Source of the DNA: Nitrosococcus wardiae
GTDB lineage: Bacteria > Pseudomonadota > Gammaproteobacteria > Nitrosococcales > Nitrosococcaceae
Assembly: GCF_004421105.1 (NCBI RefSeq)
Contig: NZ_CP038033.1
Location: forward strand, 639,659 to 703,658
Length of the DNA: 64,000 nucleotides
Direction of reading: 5' to 3'
Part shown: piece after piece, positions 47,354-58,672 of the stretch
How positions within the stretch are numbered: the stretch's first letter is position 1
Layout: each line of letters starts with the position of its first letter
Made by a program: the position numbers and the translations under genes
Notes under the pieces: model-generated
The model's database searches: none
What the model was told of the DNA's origin: nothing
Seen by the model: only the letters and a program-made list of their open reading frames with translations

Positions 47354-48577
47354 TCATAACCAAGGCTGAAAACGGCGCAACAAAAGCAGTCCTGGAATCG
47401 CAATTAAAGCACAGCAAGAAAAAAACGGCACCCACCCAAAGCTCTCGGCGAAAAAACCGGTTGGGGCCGCAACAATCACCCGGGGAATCCCCATTAGGCT
47501 AGAAAGCAAAGCATACTGGGTGGCCGTGAATTTCCTATTGGTCAAGCTCGCCATGAATGCCATGTAGGCAACCGTCCCCATGCCACCGCTTAAATTCTCA
47601 AAGACGATAACGGCAGCAAGGCCTAGCAAGCTATAACCATAAATTCCCAGCACGGCAAAACCAGCAGTAGAAATTCCTTGGAGCAAACCAAACACCCATA
47701 GCGCCCGGTAGATCCCTAGCCGCAGCATAAAGCCTCCCCCTATCAAACCTCCTACAATAGTAGCCCAAAACCCAAATCCCTTGACGATTGCGCCGATCTC
47801 AGTTTTGGAATAACCTAAGTCTAGATAGAAGGGAATCGTCATGTGACTAGCCATCGTATCACCGATCTTATAAAGCAGGATAAAAAGCAGAATCAAGAAG
47901 GCATCAGGGCGACGAAAGTACTCCAGAAAAGGCGCTATGACTGCCTCACGAAGGGTCTTAGGCAGATGGGCAGGAGTCCCTGGCTCTGGAGCCAACAGGG
48001 TTGTGAAGACACCGCTTAACATCACCAGGGCCAGCAATTGATAAACCTGAGGAAAAGGCAGGTAATCGGCAAGAATTAATCCTCCGCCAGAGGCCAGCAG
48101 CATCCCTAGGCGGTAACCATTGACATAAAAAGAAGACCCTAAGCCTAATTCATGGTCAGCCAAGCTTTCCCGACGATAAGCGTCAATAACGATATCTTGA
48201 GTGGCAGAAAAAAAGGTCACCAGCAGAGCAGCACCAGCAACACTCAAGGGACTAATAGCCGGCTCGGTGAGCCCAAGCCCAATCAGAGCAAGGATAAGCC
48301 CCACCTGCACTCGCAACAGCCATCCCCGGCGGCGGCCCATGCGACCCAATGGATAGCGATCCAACAAGGGAGCCCACAGAAACTTAAGCGTATAGGGCAG
48401 CCCCACCAGGGCAAATAAACCAATGGTCCCTAAATCTACCCCTTCCTCTTGCATCCAGGCCTGCAATACTGACCCTGTAAGCAAAAGAGGCAGACCACTG
48501 GAAAATCCCATCAAAAAAACCACCAGCATGCGCCCTGAAAAAATAACGCGCAGGTACTCCTGCCTTGTTTTAATCAA
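47354..48577 (-). CDS. ampG: AmpG-like major facilitator permease
   Basis: The 407-residue protein has about 12 membrane helices. The start FSSGLPLLLTGSVLQAWM, the LPYTLKFLWAPLLDRYP loop and FFSATQDIVIDAYRRE are the signature of AmpG, the importer of GlcNAc-anhydroMurNAc peptides in cell-wall recycling. It is shorter than E. coli AmpG (491), lacking the two C-terminal helices, as in many other proteobacteria. Confidence 0.87.
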   Translation of the reverse strand: MIKTRQEYLRVIFSGRMLVVFLMGFSSGLPLLLTGSVLQAWMQEEGVDLGTIGLFALVGLPYTLKFLWAPLLDRYPLGRMGRRRGWLLRVQVGLILALIGLGLTEPAISPLSVAGAALLVTFFSATQDIVIDAYRRESLADHELGLGSSFYVNGYRLGMLLASGGGLILADYLPFPQVYQLLALVMLSGVFTTLLAPEPGTPAHLPKTLREAVIAPFLEYFRRPDAFLILLFILLYKIGDTMASHMTIPFYLDLGYSKTEIGAIVKGFGFWATIVGGLIGGGFMLRLGIYRALWVFGLLQGISTAGFAVLGIYGYSLLGLAAVIVFENLSGGMGTVAYMAFMASLTNRKFTATQYALLSSLMGIPRVIVAAPTGFFAESFGWVPFFSCCALIAIPGLLLLRRFQPWL

Positions 48578-48710
48578 GTAGAGGCACCTTCACATTTAAA
48601 GGGAATAAATCATCAACTGGGGTTATCTTCACAAAGAGGCGCTCACAATCTGGGTTTCCTAAGGACATGCTGCCCCGCTACAATAATAAATTTTTGGTCA
48701 CGAGGTACCC

Positions 48711-49382
48711 ATGAAGGACTATCAAAATGAGTTTATTGAGTTTGCAATCGAAAAGGGAGTATTACGCTTTGGGGAATTTACCCTAAAGTCCGGCCGAGTG
48801 AGCCCCTATTTTTTCAATAGCGGGTTGTTCAACAGCGGCGCCAGCTTAGCACGGCTGGGTCAATTCTACGCTCAAGCCATCTCCGCTTCGGGGATCGCTT
48901 TTGAGGTCTTATTTGGACCGGCTTATAAAGGTATTCCCTTAGTGGCAGCGACGGCCATCGCCTTGATGGAACAACACGGGCGAGATGTAGGGTACGCTTT
49001 CAACCGCAAAGAGGTCAAGGATCATGGGGAAGGAGGCAGTGTGGTGGGGACCTCCCTTGAAGGGCAGCGGGTCCTGATCGTCGATGATGTTATTTCCGCC
49101 GGTACCTCAGTGCAAGAATCAGTCACTATTATTCATGCTGCAGGCGCCATCCCTGCTGGCGTGGTGATCTCCTTGGACCGTCAGGAACGAGGCCAAGGAA
49201 AACAATCTGCAGTCCAAGAGGTGGAGGCTCAACACGGTATCCCGGTAATGAGTATTACCCGCTTAGATCATTTGATCTGGCATCTAGAAGGAAGGCCAGC
49301 AATGGAGAAACATCTTAATCAAATGCAAGCTTACAAAAAACAATACGGCGTAGAGACGGTTTTTACCCTATCACCAACTTAA
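48711..49382 (+). CDS. pyrE: Orotate phosphoribosyltransferase
   Basis: PyrE attaches ribose phosphate from PRPP to orotate, making OMP for pyrimidines. The 223 residues have [41 protein letters not shown] and the PRPP loop [13 protein letters not shown]. The end overlaps the convergent TSUP gene by 20 bases. Confidence 0.96.
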   Translation: MKDYQNEFIEFAIEKGVLRFGEFTLKSGRVSPYFFNSGLFNSGASLARLGQFYAQAISASGIAFEVLFGPAYKGIPLVAATAIALMEQHGRDVGYAFNRKEVKDHGEGGSVVGTSLEGQRVLIVDDVISAGTSVQESVTIIHAAGAIPAGVVISLDRQERGQGKQSAVQEVEAQHGIPVMSITRLDHLIWHLEGRPAMEKHLNQMQAYKKQYGVETVFTLSPT

Positions 49383-50118
49383 AGCCAACCAATAGAGTAA
49401 CTATTTCAAAGCTTCGCTTAATCCAACGGTTACCTTTGATAATAGCAAGGTGGGCCCCTAAATATCCACCCAGCAGAGACCCCATCAGCAAGGCCGGCAA
49501 CCAGGACCATTGGATACTCCCCAGCCATCCCAGTGTTAGGGCCCCTGTTCCGTTCCAGAATAGCCCCACCAATACCAAAGTGTAAGCCACTGCCCGTTTA
49601 TAGTCTAAACCAAACCATCTGACCAGCCAGAGAGTGACAAATAGACCAGTGCCTGAGGTCAAGGAACCGTTTAATACGCCGATTAGGAATAAAATGCCGC
49701 CACCGACTAAATACCCCTGCCAGTGACGGTTTAGGAGCTGGGGGTCTTGCCCCAGATTCGGTTTGAGCAGGGAATAAGTGCCTAACCCTAGGGTTAGGCA
49801 ACCAAGAGCAAGTTCCGCTGTGCGGTCAGGAATCTTGAGAATTACATTGGCTCCAAAGACTACCCCGGGTAGGCCACAGGCAAGAATAAAGAGGGCAAAG
49901 CGCTGCTCTAGAGTATTTTCTCTCAAGTGTCGGAAAGTCGCGCCGATACCTAGGGCAACGGATGCTACCTTATGAGTTGCCAAAGCAATACCAAATGGCA
50001 AACCCAGGAAAATGAGCGCCGGCAACTGCACTAGCCCTGCCCCACCCCCGCTGAAGGCTGAAAACAAATTGGCGAGCAGGGAAATTAGAAATAAAGCACT
50101 TTGATCAAACCAATGCAT
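49363..50118 (-). CDS. TSUP-family (TauE/SafE) membrane transporter
   Basis: The 251-residue protein has about 8 helices in two repeated halves: the first has [21 protein letters not shown] and the second [20 protein letters not shown]. This is the TSUP pattern. Members export sulfite or organosulfur anions, but the substrate here is unknown. It is convergent with and overlaps pyrE. Confidence 0.9.
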   Translation of the reverse strand: MHWFDQSALFLISLLANLFSAFSGGGAGLVQLPALIFLGLPFGIALATHKVASVALGIGATFRHLRENTLEQRFALFILACGLPGVVFGANVILKIPDRTAELALGCLTLGLGTYSLLKPNLGQDPQLLNRHWQGYLVGGGILFLIGVLNGSLTSGTGLFVTLWLVRWFGLDYKRAVAYTLVLVGLFWNGTGALTLGWLGSIQWSWLPALLMGSLLGGYLGAHLAIIKGNRWIKRSFEIVTLLVGFKLVIG

Positions 50119-50160
50119 TGTGGCGAACGGTCAAGTTAATGGACTTCATTTAATTGTCCT

Positions 50161-50814
50161 ATGCCCAAAGTAAGCAACGTTATCCAGATTCGGTTCATCT
50201 CAGGCGTTTTGATCTTCACTGTCCTCTGCCATTTTGGCCCTTCAATTCACGCGGGAGAACTTTACCGCTACATTGATGAAAAGGGGACTCAGGTACTCAG
50301 TGGCCATCTTCCTCCAGAGGCAACCCAGGGAGGGTATGAAATTATTAATGACCAGACAATGGTGGTGATTGAGCGAGTACCCCCCGCGAAGACTAAAAAG
50401 CAGCTTGCTGAGGAAGCACGCCTAGCCAAAATCGAGGCTGAAAAGCAGCGGCGGGCCCAAGAGCAAGCAAACTATGATCGCATTCTCCTAGCGACCTTTA
50501 GCTCCGAAACCGATCTGCTGCGAAGTCGGGACAGCCAGATCGAAGCCATCGAAGGATTAATCAATCTCGCCCAGGGCAAAATAAGAACGCTGCGGCAGAC
50601 CCTGATCAAATACCAAAGCCAAGCCGCTCATTTAGAGCGTAACGGCCAACCCCTGCCGCAACCCTTGCTTAACAATATCCAAACCGCCAAAACCCGTTTA
50701 ATGAATAACCAGCGCTATATTGTCAAGAAACGCCAAGAACAAGACAGTATTCGGCGAAAATTTGCTAAAGATCTTGAACGCCTCCAGGAACTTAGACAGT
50801 CCACCCCTCCCTAG
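50161..50814 (+). CDS. DUF4124-like secreted coiled-coil protein
   Basis: The 217 residues begin with a signal sequence, then a DUF4124-type segment (GELYRYIDEKGTQVLSGHLPPEA, a variant of the YKWVDEnG pattern). A long Lys/Arg/Gln-rich helical region follows at about 80-217, probably coiled coil. DUF4124 proteins are periplasmic with no settled function. It is divergent from the TSUP gene and convergent with argB. Confidence 0.82.
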   Translation: MPKVSNVIQIRFISGVLIFTVLCHFGPSIHAGELYRYIDEKGTQVLSGHLPPEATQGGYEIINDQTMVVIERVPPAKTKKQLAEEARLAKIEAEKQRRAQEQANYDRILLATFSSETDLLRSRDSQIEAIEGLINLAQGKIRTLRQTLIKYQSQAAHLERNGQPLPQPLLNNIQTAKTRLMNNQRYIVKKRQEQDSIRRKFAKDLERLQELRQSTPP

Positions 50815-50853
50815 AAATCCCCAACTTGAACCCAATCACTATGGATGACAGCT

Positions 50854-51768
<915 letters not shown>

Positions 51769-51804
51769 TCAATAACTTCCAAAGTTTCGAGTTAGCGCCT
51801 CCGC

Positions 51805-54360
51805 TTAAAACGGCAGTGCTAAGCTAGGATCAACCTCTAGCAGCAAACGTCTAAAGGTGTCTTTAATGCGCTCTAAAGCTTCACCATCATTGGCTTCGAA
51901 ACGTAATACTAGACAAGGGGTGGTATTAGAGGGACGGACTAAGCCCCAACCCTCCTCAAAATCCACCCGCAGTCCGTCAATGGTGGTCACGGCAGCATCT
52001 GGGAACTGGGCTTGGTGTAATAATCTTTCCATAAATCGAAAGTGTTCCCCCTCAGCCATCTCTACCCGTAACTCCGGCGTACTGACCGCTTCTGGCAAAG
52101 CTGCAAATACTTCTCCCGAAGTCCGGGTATCGGCCGCTAAAATCTCCAAGAGGCGAGCCCCGGCATAAAGAGCATCGTCAAACCCAAACCAACGTTCCTT
52201 GAAAAAGAGATGGCCGCTCATTTCACCTGCCAAAAGGGCGCCGGTCTCTCTCATCTTGGCCTTAATAAGAGAGTGCCCGGTTTTCCACATCAACGGGCTA
52301 CCCCCATATTCAGTGATGATCTGATCTAAGTGACGGGAACATTTAATATCGTAAAGGATGGTGGCTCCTGGATGCCGAGAGAGGACATCCATCGCATAAA
52401 GCATGAGTTGACGATCGGGCCAAATAATGCGCCCCTGAGAATCAATGACCCCCAAACGGTCCCCATCCCCATCAAAGGCTAGGCCTAAATCGGCCCCCTC
52501 TTCCTTTACCTTATTGATGAGATCCTCTAAATTCTCCGATTGGCTAGGATCGGGATGATGATGGGGAAACTGGCCATCAATCTCGCAATATAATTCGATG
52601 ACCTCACTGCCGAGAGCTCGAAATAGACGGGGGGCTACCTCCCCGGCGGCCCCATTTCCACAGTCCACTACAATTTTCAAGGGACGAATAAGTTTTACAT
52701 CGCTGGTCACCCGCTCAATGTAATCAGGCACCACGTCCACCGCCTGCAAATCCCCTGTGCCACTGGTATAATCTCCCGAATCGATTCGATGCCGCAGCGC
52801 CTGAATGGCGTCTAGCGCAAGCGTCTCACCGCGAAGCATGATTTTCATGCCGTTATAGTGGGGGGGATTATGGCTCCCTGTTAACATCACCCCCGAACCG
52901 GTACTCAGATACTGAGTCGCAAAATACAGTACAGGAGTTGGCACCACGCCAATGTCAACCACCTCACGGCCAGTTGCCCGAAGACCCTCAATGAGGCTCT
53001 GGGACAGCTCCGGACCGGAGAGGCGGCCATCTCGACCCACGATAATATTTTGCTGGCCTTGAGCGTGGGCCTCACTCCCAATGGCCCGCCCAATCTCATA
53101 GACGGTCTCCGAAGTGAGGGTCTCTCCCACCACGCCACGAATGTCATAGGCTTTAAAAATAGAGGCGGCGATAGGACCGCCCTGCTTAGGAAGCTGTTCT
53201 TCCACCTTTATGCCCTCTGTTGCCTCAAAAACCACATTACTGATGGCATTCCCGCTAGAAGCCGCGGCAGAGACTACGGTTTCCTCTCCCGTCTGCTCTT
53301 CCGAGGTCATACGCTGAATAACGGCAACTGCCCCTTTGAAATCGGATAAATGAACTTTATAGCGGCCCTGCAACTGGCCTCTTTGGAGGTCACGGACCAG
53401 ATTAACTAGAGTGATAAGATCGCCCCGCAAAAAATGGGCGAATACCCGGTCTCGGGCATAAAATATCAGGCCTAACATCAGCAATCCAGCAGCCACTCCC
53501 CCCCAAAACATCAGGTGGGCGCTTTCACTTTCCCCTGGAGTGGATAACCAATAGGCCAGCTGCCAGCGACTATCCTCAATAGGGATAAGCCCTTGGGGTG
53601 GATCACTCGCTAATTGTCCATTTCCATACCTTGCAAAGGCCTGATGCTGGTTTGTACCCTGGCGCAGTTCCAGATAACTATCTGCTAAACCTAGCCGGCT
53701 TAGAACATTTGCAAACACGCTGGGCTCAAGGGCTAAGAAGAGAACTCCCGCCACTTCTCGATCCGCTGATAGGATCCGGTGGGCCATAGCCACATATTGC
53801 TCCGAGCGACCTAGCAACTGCACCTCGGCAAGCGTTGTCCCATCGCTGCCTTCTGCCGTTCGCAGCAAGGCTAACCCGGAGTAGCTCAGTGGCGGTACCG
53901 ATTGCTCATCGACATCATTTAACCCAAGCGGTAAAAGCCGAACCCGGATCGCCCCAGGGAAAGCATATTTCAATTCTTGTTCTTTGACCTGCAATAACCG
54001 CTTATCTCCACCCTCGATTAAGCGCGGGAGGATGGGATTACGGGCCATGGAGGCAAGGGTTTCCCCATAAGCACGAATCTTTGCATGCACTGCCACCGCT
54101 TGGCGCTGGACCTCTAACTGAATATATTTACTCAGTTGCTGTTCAGAGGACAGCATCCATTGTTGATAGAAAAGCAGCGCCAAACCCGCGAAGACTAACC
54201 CTGCAGCCAAAAAAGCGGCTAGAGTATAACGCCCCAAGGCCTTCCCCTCTTTAGGCTGCCCGTCCCTATTTCGCCTGCTAAAGAAGGAAAACTTACCTGT
54301 CAAAGATCCCATCCCGTGTTTTATTAATTTTGCTAGGCTTAAATTCAACTTCTGCCTCAA
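51805..54360 (-). CDS. algC: Phosphomannomutase/phosphoglucomutase with N-terminal membrane sensor-like region
   Basis: The C-terminal 450 residues are a complete AlgC-type mutase: AYDIRGVVG, the phospho-serine loop TGSHNPPHYNG, the metal loop DGDGDRLGV, the sugar loop GEMSGHLFF and the phosphate site RPSNTTPCL. The N-terminal 390 residues add a membrane helix at about 43-65, a periplasmic domain of about 215 residues, a second helix near 283-303 and a short HAMP-like linker. The same long form occurs in other gammaproteobacteria. It supplies hexose phosphates for surface polysaccharides. The 851-residue length is about double the classic 463. Confidence 0.92.
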   Translation of the reverse strand: MRQKLNLSLAKLIKHGMGSLTGKFSFFSRRNRDGQPKEGKALGRYTLAAFLAAGLVFAGLALLFYQQWMLSSEQQLSKYIQLEVQRQAVAVHAKIRAYGETLASMARNPILPRLIEGGDKRLLQVKEQELKYAFPGAIRVRLLPLGLNDVDEQSVPPLSYSGLALLRTAEGSDGTTLAEVQLLGRSEQYVAMAHRILSADREVAGVLFLALEPSVFANVLSRLGLADSYLELRQGTNQHQAFARYGNGQLASDPPQGLIPIEDSRWQLAYWLSTPGESESAHLMFWGGVAAGLLMLGLIFYARDRVFAHFLRGDLITLVNLVRDLQRGQLQGRYKVHLSDFKGAVAVIQRMTSEEQTGEETVVSAAASSGNAISNVVFEATEGIKVEEQLPKQGGPIAASIFKAYDIRGVVGETLTSETVYEIGRAIGSEAHAQGQQNIIVGRDGRLSGPELSQSLIEGLRATGREVVDIGVVPTPVLYFATQYLSTGSGVMLTGSHNPPHYNGMKIMLRGETLALDAIQALRHRIDSGDYTSGTGDLQAVDVVPDYIERVTSDVKLIRPLKIVVDCGNGAAGEVAPRLFRALGSEVIELYCEIDGQFPHHHPDPSQSENLEDLINKVKEEGADLGLAFDGDGDRLGVIDSQGRIIWPDRQLMLYAMDVLSRHPGATILYDIKCSRHLDQIITEYGGSPLMWKTGHSLIKAKMRETGALLAGEMSGHLFFKERWFGFDDALYAGARLLEILAADTRTSGEVFAALPEAVSTPELRVEMAEGEHFRFMERLLHQAQFPDAAVTTIDGLRVDFEEGWGLVRPSNTTPCLVLRFEANDGEALERIKDTFRRLLLEVDPSLALPF

Positions 54361-54446
54361 AATCTGTGTTCTTATAGTATTTCCTGTTTAAATTAGACCC
54401 AAGAAGCTTTGGGGCAGGCGGGGACAGACTCGCTGTCTATCCGTCC

Positions 54447-54902
54447 TTAGTGCCGACCTGTGTGACCAAACCCTCCTTCCCCCCGCTGGCTCGTGGTAAA
54501 GGTTTGCACCTGTTCAAACTCTACTTGCACCACTGGCACAAAGAGCATCTGTGCAATGCGCTCTCCTACAGCAAGGGTAAAAACCTCTGAACCTCGATTC
54601 CAGCAAGAAACGAGGACTTCTCCCTGATAGTCACTGTCAATCAGGCCCACCAGATTACCCAGAACAATGCCATGTTTGTGCCCCAGCCCGGAACGGGGAA
54701 GCAGCACAGCGGCAAGCTTTGGATCGGCGATATAAATCGCCAACCCAGTCGGAATCAATTCCGTAGCGCCAGGGGGAATCACCACGGGACTCTCCACACA
54801 GGCTCGCAGATCCAAACCAGCCGCACCTACAGTGGCATAATCTGGCAAAGGAAAATCTGTTCCCAGACGGGAGTCCAGAATCTTAAGCTGAATCTTTGGC
54901 AT
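54447..54902 (-). CDS. dut: dUTP diphosphatase
   Basis: Dut hydrolyses dUTP to dUMP, keeping uracil out of DNA. The 151-residue trimeric enzyme shows [45 protein letters not shown] and the C-terminal arm [11 protein letters not shown] chose the ATG at 54902. The frame reaches 54917. It overlaps the coaBC stop by 20 bases. Confidence 0.96.
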   Translation of the reverse strand: MPKIQLKILDSRLGTDFPLPDYATVGAAGLDLRACVESPVVIPPGATELIPTGLAIYIADPKLAAVLLPRSGLGHKHGIVLGNLVGLIDSDYQGEVLVSCWNRGSEVFTLAVGERIAQMLFVPVVQVEFEQVQTFTTSQRGEGGFGHTGRH

Positions 54903-56094
54903 GATAATGTTCCGCAATCAATTTTATCAGTCCTCGCGCCAAGTAAATTTTGGGGGCCATGGGCAGCTCTACTTTGCCGCCATGCCATAACACGGTTAAG
55001 GCATTATCATCCACCTCAAATCCCCGCCCCGCCTTAATCCAATTGGCGGCGATCATATCAAGACCTTTGCTGTTAAGCTTGTGGCGCGCATTGGTTTCAA
55101 GATGCTCGGTTTCCGCGGCAAACCCCACCATAAAGGGCTTATCGGCCAGTTTGCTAATCTGCTCAAGAGTGTCGGGAGTTCGCTCTAGCTCCAGGGCAAG
55201 GCCCTGGGAACCCTTTTTAATTTTCTGGGCCGCCGGCCGAGTAGGTCGATAATCGGCCACCGCAGCACAGCCGATAAAGATATCCGTCGCTGCTGTCCGG
55301 GTAAGGGTAGCATCGCACATCTGTTGCGCACTCTCCACCTGAACTTGCTGCACCCCTGGAGGAGGTTCAAGAGTCACCGGCCCGCTGATCAGCGTCACCT
55401 CGGCTCCCGCCTCAGCCGCCGCCGCCGCTAGGGCATACCCCATCTTGCCGGAGCTTCGGTTGCTCAGAAAACGTACCGGATCCAAGTATTCACGGGTAGG
55501 TCCGGCGGTCACTAACACAGACCGGCCAGCCAGGTAAGGCTCGGTTAGTCGTCTGGCTGCCGCCCCTATTAATTCCAGGGGCTCCAACATCCGACCAGGG
55601 CCTTGCTCACCGCAGGCTTGATCTCCCCTAGCAGGGCCCCATACTTGTATCCCCCGGCGGCGCAAAATGGCAATGTTTTCTTGAGTCGCTAGGGCTTGCC
55701 ACATCTGTTGATTCATGCTGGGAGCTACGGCTAAAGGGGCTGTCGTTGCCAAGCATACAGCAGTGAACAAATCATTAGCCCGGCCCTGGGCTAACCGGGC
55801 TAAGCAATCAGCCGAGGCCGGTGCCACTAACAGCAAATCCGCCCAGCGGGCTAAGGCAATATGCCCCATGGCCGCCTCCTGGGCTGGATCCATAAGATCC
55901 GTATGCACTGGTTTTCCAGTGAGTGCTTGAAAAGTAAGAGGAGTGACAAATCCTTGGGCGGCAGCCGTCATGACTACCTGCACCTCAGCTTCCATCTCTC
56001 TCAGCCGGCGAACCAAGTCAGCGGCCTTGTAAGCCGCGATACTACCACTAACGCCGAGTAGGATATGCTTTCCTTTCAAAGGATTAATAACCAT
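54883..56094 (-). CDS. coaBC: Phosphopantothenoylcysteine decarboxylase / phosphopantothenate-cysteine ligase
   Basis: CoaBC performs two steps of coenzyme A synthesis. The N-terminal flavoprotein half has [18 protein letters not shown], the APSMN motif (usually PAMN) and the substrate-clamp [10 protein letters not shown] with its Cys. The C-terminal ligase half has [29 protein letters not shown] and ADYRP. The ATG at 56094 gives 403 residues, matching the family; the frame extends to 56178. The next gene on the same strand is dut, the standard order. Confidence 0.95.
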   Translation of the reverse strand: MVINPLKGKHILLGVSGSIAAYKAADLVRRLREMEAEVQVVMTAAAQGFVTPLTFQALTGKPVHTDLMDPAQEAAMGHIALARWADLLLVAPASADCLARLAQGRANDLFTAVCLATTAPLAVAPSMNQQMWQALATQENIAILRRRGIQVWGPARGDQACGEQGPGRMLEPLELIGAAARRLTEPYLAGRSVLVTAGPTREYLDPVRFLSNRSSGKMGYALAAAAAEAGAEVTLISGPVTLEPPPGVQQVQVESAQQMCDATLTRTAATDIFIGCAAVADYRPTRPAAQKIKKGSQGLALELERTPDTLEQISKLADKPFMVGFAAETEHLETNARHKLNSKGLDMIAANWIKAGRGFEVDDNALTVLWHGGKVELPMAPKIYLARGLIKLIAEHYHAKDSA

Positions 56095-56240
56095 GATTTC
56101 ACTGAATGGGGGATACTCCCAATGTCGGACCAATCTAAGCATAACCTGAAGGTCACAATTTATACTTGTCTTTGCCAACCAATTCCAGGGAAAAGCAGTC
56201 TAAAATGGAATATTTTCCAACATTCAGCGGTAAGCAAAAG

Positions 56241-56267
56241 CCCCGAGGCCCAAGGCCCGGGGTTTTT
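56241..56267 (+). terminator. Intrinsic terminator between coaBC and djlA
   Basis: CCCCG/GGCC pairs with GGCC/CGGGG around a CAA loop with one bulged A, followed by TTTTT on the plus strand. The only upstream gene is divergent, so this ends either a djlA leader or a separate small RNA. Confidence 0.65.
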
Positions 56268-56311
56268 ACAAACGGATCCCGTAGCCAGGGGTGCAGGAGA
56301 GAGTTAAAACA

Positions 56312-57103
56312 ATGAGTTGGTGGGGTAAAGCATTTGGTGGTGCATTTGGCTTTCTGCTGGGGGGTCCCTTAGGAGGACTACTAGGAGCCGCACTGGGCCA
56401 CCAAATTGATACCGGATTGGAAAAAATCGCCTCCCTGGGACTCCACCCGGAAGAGCGAAAACGGATTCAAAATACATTTTTCACCACCACTTTCTCGGTC
56501 ATGGGCCATCTAGCTAAAGCAGATGGCTGGATCTCACCCAATGAAATCCGGATGGCGGAGTCTATCATGACCCGAATGCAGCTCTCACCGGAGCGGCGTC
56601 GAGCCGCCATTGAACTCTTTAATCAAGGCAAGCAACCTAACTTTCCCCTCGATGAGGTGCTGGATCAATTCTACCGCGATTGCCGTTATCGCCATATCCT
56701 GGTGCGAGTATTCTTACAGATTCAATTGCAGGCCGCCACGGCGGATGGGCCTATCAACACCGCAAAGCAGCAATTATTATGGTACATCTTTGCTCGCCTC
56801 AGGATTTCCCGGCGAGAGTTTGAGACTCTACTCTCCCTGCTCCAGGGAACCTGGAGGCAAGAAACGGCAGGCAGTGGCAGAATGCGGCAAAGCGACCTTA
56901 AACAGGCCTACGCTGTCCTGGAAATTAGTGAAAATGCCAGCAATACTGAGGTCAAGCATGCTTATCGTCGCCTTATGAGCCAGCATCATCCCGACAAGTT
57001 AGTCGCCAAAGGACTCCCCGAAGACATGATGGCACTCGCCACCGAGAAGGCGAAAGCCATTGGTGCCGCTTATGATCAGATCCGCAAAGCCCGGGGCTTT
57101 TGA
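56312..57103 (+). CDS. djlA: Co-chaperone DjlA
   Basis: DjlA is a membrane-anchored J-domain protein that works with DnaK. The 263 residues have a glycine-rich N-terminal membrane segment (GGAFGFLLGGPLGGLLGAALG), a central TerB-like helical domain with acidic metal-binding positions (AKADGWISPNEI, ATADGPINTAKQ), and a C-terminal J domain with QHHPDKL. The ATG at 56312 follows GGAGAG. The earlier in-frame start at 56291 adds residues atypical of the family. Confidence 0.94.
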   Translation: MSWWGKAFGGAFGFLLGGPLGGLLGAALGHQIDTGLEKIASLGLHPEERKRIQNTFFTTTFSVMGHLAKADGWISPNEIRMAESIMTRMQLSPERRRAAIELFNQGKQPNFPLDEVLDQFYRDCRYRHILVRVFLQIQLQAATADGPINTAKQQLLWYIFARLRISRREFETLLSLLQGTWRQETAGSGRMRQSDLKQAYAVLEISENASNTEVKHAYRRLMSQHHPDKLVAKGLPEDMMALATEKAKAIGAAYDQIRKARGF

Positions 57104-57134
57104 TGACCATGACCACCCTCCTTGAGGAAACTCC

Positions 57135-57977
57135 ATGAGCCTCCACGCCCTGCTAAAGGGAGTGTTATTGTTTGCCGCCGCCTATGGCATATTGGTGCTC
57201 TTAGCCTATCTCTTACAACCTCACCTGCTGTACTTCCCCCATATTCCTAGCCGGGCCGTGGAGACAACGCCAACGCAGGTTGGTCTTGCTTTTGAGTCGG
57301 TGACTCTCACCACGGAAGATGGGGTCACCATAGAGGGTTGGTACTTGCCCTCTTCTAAAGAGAGAGGAACAGTGCTATTTCTTCACGGTAATGCTGGCAA
57401 CATTAGTCACCGCCTGGACTCTTTAAGCCTGTTCCATCACCTTGGGCTCTCCAGCTTCATTATTGATTATCGAGGCTATGGCCGCAGCCAAGGTCATCCC
57501 ACCGAAACTGGCACCTACCTAGATGCTCAAGCTGCCTGGCAGTATCTTATCCAGCAGCGTCAGATTCCTGAGAGGGAAATTATCCTCTTTGGCCGTTCCT
57601 TGGGCGGGGCCATTGCAGCCCAGCTAGCCGATCATACCCAGCCGGGCGCCTTAATGGTGGAATCAGCTTTCACCTCCATTCCAGATTTAGCAGCGGAGCT
57701 CTATCCTTTCCTGCCGGCCCGGTGGCTAGCCCGCTTTCAATACCCTACCCAGGATTTTCTGCAAAGGGCCACTTGCCCGGTGCTTATCATTCACAGCCGT
57801 GACGATGAAATCATTCCTTTTACTCATGGGCAAGTCCTCTTTAAAGCCGCCCCTTTCCCTAAACAGTTTCTGGTGTTAAATGGGGGTCATAATGATGCTT
57901 TTTTAGTCGACAATCAAAAATACCTCAGCGGTATCAAGGCCTTTTTGCAAACCTACTTCGGTCAAAAAGGGAATTAA
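57135..57977 (+). CDS. Membrane-anchored alpha/beta hydrolase (BEM46-like)
   Basis: The 280 residues begin with a membrane helix (VLLFAAAYGILVLLAYLL), then an alpha/beta hydrolase fold: LFLHGNAGNISHR (oxyanion), DYRGYGRSQGHPTE, nucleophile elbow FGRSLGGAIA, the acid in IIHSRDDEIIPF and the His in GGHNDAF. It lies 31 bases after djlA. The substrate is unknown. Confidence 0.9.
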   Translation: MSLHALLKGVLLFAAAYGILVLLAYLLQPHLLYFPHIPSRAVETTPTQVGLAFESVTLTTEDGVTIEGWYLPSSKERGTVLFLHGNAGNISHRLDSLSLFHHLGLSSFIIDYRGYGRSQGHPTETGTYLDAQAAWQYLIQQRQIPEREIILFGRSLGGAIAAQLADHTQPGALMVESAFTSIPDLAAELYPFLPARWLARFQYPTQDFLQRATCPVLIIHSRDDEIIPFTHGQVLFKAAPFPKQFLVLNGGHNDAFLVDNQKYLSGIKAFLQTYFGQKGN

Positions 57978-58018
57978 AGATTCCCCGGTTATTTTATTAA
58001 CGTTAATCAATATTGCCG

Positions 58019-58672
58019 TTATTGTCGTTCAATTTTATCGATAATAACAGCGCTTTCCGGTTCGAGAACAAGCTTATCGCCTTCCTTCAAGAGGGTAAAT
58101 TGCAGTTTCCCTTTCAAGGCCCGGGGGCCGGAAAGCACAAATTGACTCCGAGTTTCGCCACGCAACAATGCAGAATCCAGCACTTCACCAACGTCCTGTA
58201 CCAACTCCTCGCCAATGGTCCCATTATGCCCTGCTTGATTGAACATTCCCTTAAACCAGACCTGGCTACCTGTTGGAACACCTACCCCTGTTGCAGTCGC
58301 AAAAAACCCCTTAAGTCTAACGCGGCTATAGACAAGCCCTCGCGGCCCCCTAAGAAAATCATGCTCAAAGTCTACGGTCCGGACCTCGTCTGAAGCTTCT
58401 GTCGCGACGAAAGTCACATTCCGAAACTCAATCGCATTCACATTTTCCCGCGTTTTATCAATACAGATTTTAGGGGTTTTCCCAGCTTCACTGGCAACCA
58501 CCCGAACCCCAGGATAATCGCCAGCGATGGTCACGCAGACTCCCGCAAAACCCCCCGTTTCCTCAGCCTCTAATGGCACACCCTGAATGTTAGCAGTTAA
58601 CGCATGGGCAGCGCTCAACCCCAGCCCCATCAATAAGAACAAGCTTAGGGCGACAGCCCGGAGCAATTTCAT
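58019..58672 (-). CDS. Secreted protein of unknown function
   Basis: A 217-residue product with a signal peptide ending AAHA near residue 24. The mature domain is beta-rich with two cysteines (GVCVTIAG and KICIDK) that could pair, and ends in a LVLEPESAVIIDKIE segment. The gene starts with a normal ribosome context and base use like its neighbours. I do not recognise a family. Confidence 0.72.
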   Translation of the reverse strand: MKLLRAVALSLFLLMGLGLSAAHALTANIQGVPLEAEETGGFAGVCVTIAGDYPGVRVVASEAGKTPKICIDKTRENVNAIEFRNVTFVATEASDEVRTVDFEHDFLRGPRGLVYSRVRLKGFFATATGVGVPTGSQVWFKGMFNQAGHNGTIGEELVQDVGEVLDSALLRGETRSQFVLSGPRALKGKLQFTLLKEGDKLVLEPESAVIIDKIERQ

